A stretch of 35,904 nt of DNA from Coptodactyla brooksi (Eukaryota > Arthropoda > Insecta > Coleoptera > Scarabaeidae), in NCBI GenBank assembly GCA_033557675.1, contig JAWQRM010000045.1, forward strand, positions 1 to 35,904, given 5' to 3'. Under the pieces are notes generated by a model, which made no database searches, was not told the origin of the DNA, and saw nothing but the letters and a program-made list of their open reading frames with translations. Positions 18,766-28,612 of this stretch are shown here, piece by piece; position 1 is the stretch's first letter; each line of letters begins with the position of its first letter. A program made the translations under genes and the position numbers.

Positions 18766-21722
18766 AAATCCGGTTAAACCTTATATTGTTTATAATAACA
18801 TATTCGGTATCGGATTGTTGGGATTAACTGATTTGATATGTCGCAACCCTACGGTTAAATTCGTTAAAGTTGAACAACCCCAAAAAGTAGGGTGGTTTTA
18901 AATCAGTTTAAAACTTACAGTATTTACAACAATATATGTGGTATCAGGATATCGAAATTAAGCGATTTGATATATCACAAGCCTACAGTAAAACTCCTTA
19001 AGATTGAACAACCCCAAAAAGTAGGGCGGTTTTATGAATTTTAATCAGGTTAAAACTTACAGTATTTGTAACAATATATTTGGTATCAGGATATTGAAAT
19101 TAAACGATTTGATATGTCACAAGCCTACAGTAAAATTTGTTAAGATTGAACAACCCCAAAAAGTAGGGCGGTTTTATGAATTTTAATCAGGTTAAAACTT
19201 ACAGTATTTGTAACAATATATTCGGTATCAGGATATTGAAATTAAGCGATTTGATATGTCATAAGTCTACAACAAAATTTGTTAAGATCGAACAACCCCA
19301 AAAAGTAGGGTGGTTTTACAAGTTTTACTCATATTAAAACTTATAGTGTTTATAATAACATATTCGGTATCAGGATATTGAAATTAAGCAATTTGATATA
19401 TCATAAGTCTATAGTAAAATTTCTTAACATTGAACAACCCCAAAAAGTAGGGCGGTTTTAAAAGTTTTAATCATGTTACAACTTATAGTGTTTATAATAA
19501 TATATTCGGAATTAGGATATTGAAATTAAGCGAATTGTTATGTCACAAGCCTACAGAAAAATTTATTAAGATTGGGCAACCCCAAAAAGTAGGGTGGTTT
19601 TAAGCATTTTAATCAGCTTAAAACTTACGGTGTTTATAACAATATATTTGGTATCAGGATATTGAAATTAAGTGATTTGACACGTCACAACCCTGAAGTT
19701 AAGTACATTAAAACTGGGCAACCCCAAAAAGTAGGGTAGTTATAGAAGTTTTAATCAGTTTTAAACTTACAGTGTTTATAATAACATATTCGGTGTCAGG
19801 ATATTGAAATTAAGCGAATTGTTATGTCACAAGCCTACAGAAAAATTTATTAAGATTGGGCAACCCCAAAAAGTAGGGTGATTTTAAGAGTTTTAATCAT
19901 GTTAAAACTTATAGTGTTTATAATAACATATTCGGTATCAGGATATTGAAATTAAATGATTTGACATATCACATCAAATAAATTATTACAATTATTAAAA
20001 TTAAATTATTGCAATTAAATTCGTTAAGATTTAACAACCAAAAACCGTAGGGTGGTTTTAAGATTTTTAAGCACGATAAAACTTATAGTCTTTATTTCAA
20101 TATATTGGGTATTAGAATATTAAAGTTAAGTGATTTTGTAAGCCACAATTCGGAAGTGAAGTACATTAAAGTTGAACAAACCCCAAAAATAGGGTGGTTT
20201 TAATAGTTTTAATCAGCTTAAAACTTACAGTGTTTCTAGTAACATAATAACAATTCGGTATCGGGATAGTGAAATTAACTGATTTGATATATCACAAGTC
20301 TACAGTAAAACTTGTTAAGATAATAATAACTCTAAAAAGTAGGGTGGTTTAAAAGTTTTAATCAGCTTAAAACTTACACTGTTTATAACAATATATTCGA
20401 TAACAGCGTATTGAAATTAAGCGATTTGATATATCACAAGCCTACAGTGAAATTTGTTAAGATTGAACAACCCTAAAACGTAGGGTGGTTTTAAGAGTTT
20501 TAATACTTATAGTGCTTATAATAACATATTCGGTATCAGGATATCGAAATAAAGCGATTTAATATATCACAAGCCTACAATAAAACTCCTTAAGATTGAA
20601 CAACCCCAAAAAGTAGGGTGGTTTTAAGAATTTTAATCAGCTTAAAACTTATAATGTTTATAACAATGTATTCGATATCAGGATGTTGAAATTAAGTGAT
20701 TTTATACGTCAGAATCCTGAAATTAAGTTCATTAGGTTGGGACAACCCCAAAAAGTAGGGTGGTTTTAAGAGTTTTAATCATGTTAAAACTTATAGTGTT
20801 TATAATAACATATTCGGAATTAGGATATTGAAATTAAGCGATTTGATATATCACAAGCCTACAGTAAAATTTGTTAAGATTGAACAACTTCAAAAAGTAG
20901 GGTGGTTTTAATCATGTTAAAACTTATAGTGTTTATAATAACATATTCGGAATTAGGACATTGAAATTAAGCGAATTGTTACGTCACAAGGCTACAGTAA
21001 AACTTCTTAAGATTGATAGTAAAATTTGTTAAGATTGAACAACCCTAAAACGTAGGGTGGTTTTAAGAGTTTTAATACTTATAGTGTTTATAATAACATA
21101 TTCGGTATCAGGATATCGAAATAAAGCGATTTGATATATCACAAGCCTATAATAAAACTCCTTAAGATTGAACAACCCCAAAAAGTAGGGTGGTTTTAAG
21201 AATTTTAATCAGCTTAAAACTTATAGTGTTTATAATAACATATTCGGTATCAGGATATTGAAATTAAACGATTTCATGTAGGAAAGGCCTACAGTAAAAT
21301 TTGTTAAGATTGAACAACCCCAAAATGTAGGGTGGTTTTAAGAGTTTTAATCACGTTAGAACTTACAGTGTTTATAACAATATATTCGATATCAGGATGT
21401 TGAAATTAAGTGATTTTATACGTCAGAATCCTGAAGATAAGTTCATTAAGGTTCGACAACCCTAAAAAGTAGGGTGGTTTTAAGAATTTTAATCAGCTTA
21501 AAACTTACGGTGTTCATAACAATATATTCGGTATCAAGATATTGAAATTAAGCGATTTGATATGTCACAAGCCTATAGTAAAATTTGTTAAGGTTGAACA
21601 ACCCCAAAACATGGGGTGGTTTTAAGAGTTTTAATCACGTTAAGACTTATACTGTTTTCAATATATATTCATTCTATTTCAATATATTTCAATATATTTG
21701 GTATTAGGACATTGAAATTGAT
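18766..21722 (+). repeat. Tandem array of 142-bp monomers, about 20 copies
   Basis: The CAACCC mark of successive monomers lies at 18875, 19009, 19151, 19293, 19435, 19577, 19719, 19861, 20035, 20177, about 20327, 20468, 20601, 20743, 20885, 21040, 21173, 21315, 21457 and 21599. The modal spacing is exactly 142 bp, with a few 133-134, 155 and 174 bp variants. Each monomer has TTTGATATGTCACAAGCC, then an imperfect hairpin (AACAACCC, a short A-rich loop, GGGTGGTT), then TTTTAATCAGCTTAAAACTT and AACATATTCGGTATCAGG. Some pairs are much more alike than their neighbours, for example at offsets 284 (19577/19861) and 572 (20468/21040), which suggests local homogenisation. It is a satellite-like array; the ends are degenerate. 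Confidence 0.95.
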
Positions 21723-24061
21723 GCCCTGCAATCATTTGAAATATTCAGTTTTTGTATTCCTTATGAACTAACCTCACGTACGAATTTCAAAACTACTCTT
21801 ATCTAACTTATCACCTTGTATATGTTTTTGCACGGTTTTATGGAGTTATTTTCCAACCCGGATCCCCAGTTTTTCTTTTACCCACGCCGGTTTCCCTTTT
21901 TTTGTCGCTTTTATTTGAAAACATCGCGCCCAGTTGTCTACGGGGAGAAAAAACCACCGAGTTGAATTCGTAATCTTGTTCGAATCGAAAACCTTGATTT
22001 GAATTCTGTTCATGTAGACGGTTGCCGTTTTCAGGACGGCAAAATAAGCCGAAGCTTTATTTATTTTCGCCATCCGCGCGGAATATAAGTTAGAATTTCG
22101 CGCCGATGTTTAGCATTTAGGCCCTAATTACCGCGCCCCGAAAGTTTCTACATAAAACACGACCTGGCCGCAAAAAAATTTCATTAGGGCGCCCGACGGC
22201 GGAAAGTTCCCGAGGAAACTTTCGGGAGAATATTCACACATGATTATCTTAGACGTCGAGATTGCGAAAGCGCCTTAAAAGTTCGCTTAAGGGTAATAAT
22301 TATGGGGGGTGCGTGGTGTCTCCGGCGCGTCTTAAAATTTCGCGCGTGCGCGGTTGCGCCGCGCGGCCTCATTTGAGCCTTAACGGTACGTTATTGATTA
22401 CAGAAGTTTTTTTTATTAACGATAATGTAGAAAGCCCTTTAAATTTCAAAACCTTTACTTAGATTAGGAGATTTCTCTTCTCTAGAGATGATACGGTTTG
22501 TTTATCCAATATTAAAGGGTTTTCCTTTTCAGAAAGACCTTTTTGCTCGCCGGGCAGACTTCAGGAACCATCTGTGGGAATACCTAACGACGTTAGAAAG
22601 AAATAGAGCTGCCGTGGCGTGTGTTAGAAACACCCCCTTACCGTTTTAGGTATTTGATTCACGTGAGCAAAATTTCCAAACGCCGTAATGTGTATATCAT
22701 GCCCCTTCTCTAGGATTTTTCTCGTCCGCAACGTAAAAATCTTACGTCTCGAGATTAAATTCTTTTAAGCTTCGGACCGTTGTCGCGAACAGTATCGGAG
22801 TTTCGGAAATTGCGAGAGGGGGGGGGGATAAAATCGATGTCGAGCAGTGGATTAATCTATAATTAAGTTGTAATCCCCGAGTCATCAATAAAAACCGAAA
22901 TTTGGAAACGGGTACGATTAGGGGATCGTACCCCGAGATTAATTTAAATCGTAGATTTTTCAAAAAACGCGCATCCATCTCTCAGATTACCGGGATAATC
23001 CTATTAAGGGTTGTCCTAGATAATTTCCCTCCCTCCTTATATTAATCTTTCGGGTCTTGTTAGACCAATTTGTATAAGTTTGCATTCGCCGTTACAAATC
23101 AATATCGCCATCGGCCAATCGGTATTCCCAATGAGATGGGCCGAACACAAAAGAGGTTACGAAAGATATATGACCTAAAATAACTTGGACCCGGTCCAAA
23201 CCAAAAAGGGGAAAGGAATAGGTCACCGGGTACCATTGATAAAACAAAAATTCGACGAAGAAATATTTGCCATCGCTGGAATTAATGCTCACATAATTAA
23301 ACTGTTACCAGAAATTACGTCGGGGCCACGACTTAAACCCGGGCATCGAAGAAAATTTGGCAAACGAACGTATAGAACTCGAGTGCTTACATTAAAACAA
23401 TGGGGACTTGTATATACTTTTGGTGAAGTCATTTGTATAGAAGAACGGAGCAATTCATCGCTATAAAACAAAAGGAATTTATTTGGGGGGACCTGTCGCC
23501 CCCCTCCCCCTCCGAAGGAAAACTCTGAATTACTTACTAGGTCAAACACATGAGATTCTCCTCTCGAGAACCTGGACTTGTTTCAAATATTGAAGTACGT
23601 AGATGCGGAATACAAATCTGAACATTTCCTTAGCCCTTAAGACGAACAACAAAGAGACGTGTCGTGAAATAAGATTGACTACGCTTGACAGTTCGATCGA
23701 TAGCTTATGTGCCGAAGAAATTCCGAGAAAGTTACCCCAACTTTCGGATACTTCGTCCTTTCATCTCTTCAGAAATTCTCATTGGAAATTTTTTCTTGCA
23801 AAGTAAACTACTCCACCTGGAACACAACTTATTTTAGTAAGAATGAAGTTTTTGTTTGTCCTTCGAACTTAAAGTTCGAAAAGTGTACGTAGAACGATGT
23901 ACATGCCACCAGCGTATCAGAAAGAAACTAACAATAAGTGTTCGCGCGGCGGAACGGGTCTGGCAAACGTGGGCTGGTGGGGTAGAGGGGGTCACTCGCG
24001 GTGGGAGTCCTGTGTATATTTCCCTATGCGTCAAGCTGAACTTTCCTACGCTGTATATCCT
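21723..24061. other. Single-copy DNA, no gene recognised
   Basis: Many overlapping frames of 60-93 codons lie on both strands. None has a recognisable domain and most lack an ATG. A run of ten G is at 22818-22827. Composition is less AT-rich than the arrays, with CpG-containing stretches around 22080-22370. An unrecognised exon or a regulatory region is possible, but nothing supports a specific call. Confidence 0.5.
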
Positions 24062-24145
24062 TTTGAAAGGGTGAAACCACTCCTCAAGGTTTCAGCGATG
24101 TTCGGTTTTTGGCGAATAACTCTGTAACGAATGGAGATAAAAAGT
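24062..24145 (+). repeat. Inverted repeat pair, left copy (83 bp)
   Basis: The reverse complement matches 25688-25770. Shared motifs include TTCGGTTTTTGGCGAATAA, GTGAAACCACTCCTCAA-type and GAGATAAAAA. The pair flanks the SINE cluster and the DUF4817 fragment. Confidence 0.8.
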
Positions 24146-24590
24146 AATTTTGCACCCAGAAATATTCACCTTCAAAAACTACATCACACGTGTGAAAATT
24201 GCACCCCATTATAACTTAAAAAACTTCACCCTCTTCGCCACTACGGGTTATTTTAATAAACTGTCAATTCAACTTTTTAGAAGGACTAGATTTACCAACA
24301 AAAAATAACATTTTAATTGGGGATGGGCCATTAGCATAAATCTATGTGTGCATATATACAGGTACCCCTTTAGTGCGTAATTCTTCAACAGCTCATAAGA
24401 TATTATAATTAACAAAAAAATTCTTATGCAAAAGGTTTTTAGTTATAAAAATTGCATATTTAAAGATATTTTCAAATGTACAGGGTACTCCATAAATGCA
24501 CAACAACTCAAATTTCACCCATTTTAAATGGAACACCCTGCATATTTCTTCCTCTTGATTTTCTCTCTCTAACAAAGAGATACCGCCAAC
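24146..24590. other. Probable interspersed repeat sequence, unidentified
   Basis: This AT-rich stretch holds CAGGGTACTCC (about 24482) and, 50 nt later, GGAACACCCTGC in inverted relation, separated by CATTTTAAAT. It also contains the palindrome TCACACGTGTGA near 24185. The 69-codon frame on the minus strand shows no known domain. Confidence 0.4.
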
Positions 24591-24830
24591 TGCGAAATAC
24601 AAATTTGAATGAGTTATAGTTCATTCGATAGGGGAGGTCGAGGGTACAAAAAGTGTAAAAGGGTTTGGGCGAATGGGCCTTCGTTTCTAAGAAATTTGCG
24701 TGTAAAGTTTTCGTGAAGTTTTCGTTTTTGTAAAGTATTCGACAAGCTCTCTGTAAGTATCTTTGATAGCTTTCACCAATCTTGAAACGCTGTGGCCAAG
24801 TAGCTTAAGACGCGCTGCCTATGTTTTGTC
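24591..24830 (+). mobile_element. tRNA-derived SINE copy 1, 5' part only
   Basis: A box-A-like TGGCCAAGTAGC at 24793-24804 follows about 200 nt that the other copies share: CAAATTTGAATGAG, GTGTAAAAGGGTTTGG and GGGCCTTCGTTTCT. The copy stops at TATGTTTTGTC (24830), where an inverted SINE 3' part begins, so its box B half is missing in this orientation. Confidence 0.75.
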
Positions 24831-24834
24831 ACAC

Positions 24835-24872
<38 letters not shown>

Positions 24873-25018
24873 GTGTGTGTGTATTGATGTTTGATAGTAA
24901 AAGAAAATTGGTGAAAATAAAATTAATGAAATTAATAAATGCAGTTCTAAAAAATAGAAAAAAAGTTGTCGCCGGTATGTGGTCTCGAGCTGACTCGCGC
25001 CAGGCGACAAAATATAGA
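24831..25018 (-). mobile_element. Inverted SINE 3' part with (AT)17 end
   Basis: On the minus strand this reads GCGCTCTATATTTTGTCGCC, a box-B-like AGCTCGAGACC (25 nt in, 24981-24991), ATTTTTTAGAACTGCATTT and ATTAATTTCATTAATTTTA, then CACACACACAGATATAT. It is the tRNA-like 3' half and tail of the same SINE, turned against the head at 24591-24830. Confidence 0.75.
24837..24870 (+). repeat. (AT)17 microsatellite in SINE tail
   Basis: Seventeen AT dinucleotides, flanked by CACACAG on the left and CTGTGTGTG on the right, form a perfect palindrome of about 48 nt. It sits at the tail of the inverted SINE. Confidence 0.95.
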
Positions 25019-25029
25019 GCGCTAATTTT

Positions 25030-25335
25030 TAGTCGATAGGGGATGTCGAGGGTACAAAAAGTGTAAAAGGGTTTGGGTGAATGGGCCTTCGTTTCTAAGA
25101 AATTTGCGTGTAAAGTTGAGTATTCGACCAGCTCCCTGGTAAGTACCTTTGGTAGCTTTCAATAAGCGTGAAGCGCTGTGGTTGAGTAGCTTAAAGCGCG
25201 CATTCTGTATTTTGTTGCCTGGCGCGAGTCAGTTCGAGACCACATACCGGCGACAACATTTTTATTTTTTAGAACTGCATTTCATTAATTTTATTTACAC
25301 AAATTTTCATTTATTATCAAATACTAATTAATACT
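25030..25335 (+). mobile_element. tRNA-derived SINE copy 2, nearly full
   Basis: Box A TGGTTGAGTAGC is at 25179-25190 and box B AGTTCGAGACC at 25231-25241, 52 nt apart as in a tRNA gene with internal Pol III promoters. It is preceded by the shared GGGTACAAAAAGTGTAAAAG and GGGCCTTCGTTTCT blocks, and followed by TTTTTTAGAACTGCATTT and a short AT-rich tail. The tRNA part resembles Ser/Leu-like tRNAs (TTAAAGCGC after box A), though the parent tRNA is uncertain. It encodes no protein. Confidence 0.8.
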
Positions 25336-25356
25336 AATTACTGCAGACTTAATTAC

Positions 25357-25387
25357 ACGTGCAGTAATTACACTAATTACTGCACGT
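25357..25387. repeat. Perfect 14-bp hairpin
   Basis: The left arm ACGTGCAGTAATTA (25357-25370), the spacer CAC and the exact reverse complement TAATTACTGCACGT (25374-25387) form the hairpin. Degenerate repeats of ACTAATTA precede it. Function is unknown. Confidence 0.9.
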
Positions 25388-25419
25388 CTCTTAATAACTC
25401 AGACTCTCAATAACTTTTT

Positions 25420-25527
25420 TTACTGAGGACATTGCTGCGCATATACCCTGGCAGCTATTGTAGTATTTTTCATGGACTCCAAATAGACTCCTACCATGTC
25501 AAATAACTCTTCGCTCGTATAAAGCAT
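25420..25527 (-). pseudogene. DUF4817-type fragment, transposon-derived
   Basis: An ATG at 25527 opens 35 codons that contain YTSEELFDMVGVYLES and AARVYAQQCPQ, then TAA at 25420. This fits the N-terminal pattern of DUF4817, a short helix-turn-helix-like domain common in insect transposon proteins: Y.xEE..DM..VY.E...N...AAR.Y....P. The usual domain is longer and leads into more transposase sequence. Here the frame stops at the point where the family has its P-N-R turn, and I see no continuation. The region is a decayed remnant between the SINE cluster and a Penelope-like fragment. The family call rests on about a dozen matching positions. Confidence 0.55.
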
Positions 25528-25687
25528 TTTGAAAGAGAAAGAAACGAACACAAACAACAACACGAAAAACTCAAACAAGAAAAATAAGAACAACTCGAAC
25601 AATAACTACAATACGCTTTGGAAAATCAAGAACAAAGTTGTAAAAGTAACAATTAAATGACATTAGCGTTAAACTAAAACGTTTTAA

Positions 25688-25770
25688 TTTTTTATCTCAA
25701 TTCGTTATGGAATTATTCGCCAAAAACCGAAAATCTCTGAAACTTTGAGGGGTGGTTTCATCCCTTCAAA
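25688..25770 (-). repeat. Inverted repeat pair, right copy
   Basis: This is the reverse-complement partner of 24062-24145. It shares TTATTCGCCAAAAACCGAA and TTGAGGGGTGGTTTCA-type sequence. Similarity ends abruptly on both sides in both copies. Confidence 0.8.
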
Positions 25771-26049
25771 CCGTTTTTGGGCCAGTACGAAAAATAGTTA
25801 ACTCAAATCAGCTTCTTAAAACCGAAAGTTAAGTTATCCCACAATAAAACAGTCACTCTCTACGTATAAGCAGAAATAACAAAGAACGCACCTGTCTTGA
25901 TAGTACCGAAAACGCTGAAACATATTGACTACGTTTAGAAAGACAATGCTCGTCAATCAATAATTGAAATACAACGCTTTGGTTTTGTAGATATGCTTTT
26001 ACTACGGAAAAAGTATAGCGCTGGATATAATCTGTTTTTAAGAACGACT

Positions 26050-26694
26050 TCGAGTGCACTAGAACTAACAAACACCTCAACCACAAAAGTAATGTTTTAA
26101 AACTTAACATACGTTTCGGTTCATGGAATAAACCGTCTTCAGGAGAAAGAATGAACAACTAAAATGAAAAACCAGGCTTATATACCTACCCTAATTACTT
26201 TTTAATAGGTCCACTTACTCCTAATTAGATTTTAACTACCTTGTCCTTCTACCTACCAGGTGAAAAAGGATCGAGGCAGGTATAGGGGCGGGGCCGTTAC
26301 AAAATATTTTATTTTTGTTTTTAAAAATGTCTAGGCTTTCCGCTGCGTCAAGTTGATTATTTGAATTAACTTGATTAATCAATTCTATTTTATCATTTAT
26401 CGTGTGGTTAAGAGTAATCATACTGGATTTCTCTGCTTTATAATTTTTAAAATGATTTAAGTGCTCTTTATACCTAATTTTAAGAGACCTATTCCCTTAT
26501 GTAACTTTTAGCGCAATTAGTGCAATTCCCGATTTGTCTATTAAATCTATTTTATCTTTTGAATTACCTAACTGACTTTTAATAGTGTTATTAGTAAAAG
26601 CTACTTTAAAATCGAACGTTTTTAACATGTTAGCTAACCTCTTATTGGTTTTATCGTAGGGGAGTTTAAAGAACTGTTTTTCCACAATCTGCAA
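26050..26694 (-). pseudogene. Decayed Penelope-like element, GIY-YIG region
   Basis: Penelope-like retroelements encode a reverse transcriptase followed by a GIY-YIG endonuclease. On the minus strand this copy starts, 5'-truncated, near 26694 with FKLPYDKTNKRLANMLK and DKIDLIDKSGI, the linker before the GIY motif. The expected C-x2-C-x3-YIG follows in another frame (CTNCAKSYI). The original frame then resumes as GNRSLKIRYKEHLNHFKNY, LNHTINDKIELI and LDAAESLDIFKNKN, typical of the domain's C-terminal half. Two small indels and a TAA at the YIG site therefore break the gene, and the reverse transcriptase is absent. About 260 nt of non-coding 3' sequence follow, including a CTGAAGA...GAAAC motif. 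A second fragment lies in the DUF4773 intron. Family identity is by motif order and I am fairly confident. Confidence 0.75.
26104..26145 (-). ncRNA. Hammerhead-like core (weak)
   Basis: On the minus strand the order is CTGAAGA (26142-26136), a CGGTT/AACCG stem with a 9-nt loop, AAAC, a GTAT loop and GTT. This is the order of a type I hammerhead core (CUGAnGA, stem II, GAAA, short stem III, GUH). Such ribozymes are reported in Penelope-like elements. Stem I does not pair cleanly, and the first stem II pair is C opposite C if the G is counted as core. It is therefore at best a degraded copy. Confidence 0.3.
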
Positions 26695-26745
26695 TCACTG
26701 CAACGCTCTAATTAGACGAAAAATACGGAGCGACACAACGCACGT
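26691..26745 (+). repeat. 55-bp direct repeat, copy 1
   Basis: This matches 27793-27846: AATCACTGCAACGCT, a variable stretch, ACGGAGCGACAC and ACGCAC. It begins exactly where the Penelope-like fragment is truncated. Confidence 0.85.
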
Positions 26746-28612
26746 GTGTATCGAACGCGTGTTTAAACATGGCCACACGTACACTGGACGCAAACGTAAA
26801 GTTTGAGTTTAGGATTACCGTGTGAGGTGTCAGTTGAAAACAATTTGATCGTTTTCGTAACTTTTTTCGCATTAATGTTTTTCTGAGGGGGTCGCTAGAG
26901 AAAAAAAAGAGCTTCACTTTTGGTCGGATTTTAAGGGGAGTAGAGAGCATTCCGCTTTATTTTACAACTCCCAAAGAGTCCTTAACCTTTCTGGCATCCA
27001 GTTTCGTCGAAAATGAGTCTCCGGTCCGTGGAGAAGTAACTTTTAATTTTTGAGCAGTTTGAAGTCGGCATTTTATAGATCATTTCGCGAGGCCATAAAA
27101 GCAGTGAATCAGTGCTGACGGTTCCTGGGGGTTGAACCGGGATTTTGCGGACGATTTATGTGCCCTCTCGGCTCGTGGGTGGAGACTGGCTGTAAAAAGT
27201 TAATTCAACCCTTATAAAGCGTACATGTTGCGTATTAAGATATCCGGTTTTTAAATGGCCGCTTTCGCATACCGCACGCGACGAATCGGACGCGTCCGCG
27301 ACGCCATCTGCGAGACGTATTATTAGTTAGCCGTGTTTTTCATAATTTACATGCATTACCTTGACGGTGCGCCTTATGTAAATAAGAAGGGAAAAATTGC
27401 GGAGGGTCGTACGACCCCCTCGGGTGGACTTAAACCTTTCCGAGGTTTTAGAAACTTAAACAGGTTTATGGTTTCAAATTTATTCTGAACGAATTCCGAC
27501 ACTATGACGACGGAAAAAGTGCCATTGTGTGCCTCGGAACGATGCCTCGCGGTAAAGGGCCGAGAGGGGGAATTCGCTGAAGATTTTTTTTTATTTTTTG
27601 CTGATATAAAATCGCGGAATGTTTTTATTCGATATTTATATAGAATAAAAAATATTCAATGCTTTAAAATATTAAAGACGCTATCAGTCAATTGAACCCT
27701 CCCTTCTCCACTGCAGCGGTTCACATTTAGAAGATTAGATTGGGGAGATAAGATTAGATGTGGCACATTAAATGTACAGGTAAGAGCCAATCCGTAATCA
27801 CTGCAACGCTCCAATCACAAGATAAACACGGAGCGACACCACGCACTTGGCGAAGTGGTCTGTAGTAGTTTGTGCAGCAAGCAATCGCACTTTGCTATCA
27901 GATTATTTCGTACTACGGTGGGAAGTCGTTTCTACACGTTCTGGTTGGATTTTCCCAAACGAGTTTCGCAGACGCCAATAAATCATTCGGAGTAATTCAG
28001 TCACAATGCACTTAAACGACAGGCAAACATTTTGAAAACAATCGAAATCGACGTATTCGATTAACAAAAAAATTTCTGAATTAAATGGGATTTGCACGGT
28101 CGCGTCGGGTCCGCTCAAACGTGAATTATTTTTGCAGTCCACCGTACACGTATCTGGTAGTGCCAAAAGGGGCAATTGCGTATTCATTTGTTATTCGCGA
28201 TAAACTGTAACAGTGCTGACAAAAACACTTCGCTGCAGTGTAGCCGGCGGACAATGTGAAATAATTCTATCGCAGTTTATTCCTCTCGTCCGCTACTTTA
28301 ACCTCGTCTGCGGTAGCGGCGCATAAATTAATTTCGGGAAACGCCGTACGATATTTGCCATGATTAAATTAAAAGCTCTGCACGCGCGACGTGCGTTTGA
28401 AGTGCGCGCTCAAAGCTGTTCATTAAACTTTTCCCGCGCCAACTGCAAATACCGTAACGTTAAGGAAATCAATAAAATCGAGGAGACATAGTATTACACG
28501 ATAGTTTGTTAGCTTTAACGGTGTAAAGTTTCGGGCTGATATAGTGAAATGCTTGGCTTGTGCTTTCGTGAAAAGTAGCTTTCGAACTTCATGATAGATG
28601 ACTCCTGGAATT
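26746..28612. other. Single-copy DNA, no gene recognised
   Basis: Apart from the 27793-27846 repeat, nothing here recurs in the window. ATG frames of 63 and 94 codons (27504-27695 plus, 27903-28187 minus) show no known domain. Local CpG-rich patches occur at about 27240-27320 and 28380-28440. Confidence 0.5.
27793..27846 (+). repeat. 55-bp direct repeat, copy 2
   Basis: This is the second copy of the repeat at 26691-26745, with about 85% identity by eye and no Penelope-like sequence beside it. Confidence 0.85.

Noticed and set aside
18766..21722. CRISPR-like array
   Set aside because: Whole 142-bp monomers repeat with no unique spacers, and the context is eukaryotic.
23185..23549. Overlapping frames of 86-93 codons on both strands
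   Set aside because: They are mutually overlapping, have no known domains and no conserved splice sites.
23834..24127. Several overlapping frames near 23.9 kb
   Set aside because: Four frames on two strands over the same bases, with none favoured by composition or motif.
27118..27155. Possible tRNA T-loop (GGTTCAACCCC on minus strand)
   Set aside because: The flanking 5-bp T-stem does not pair, and no box A lies at the right distance.
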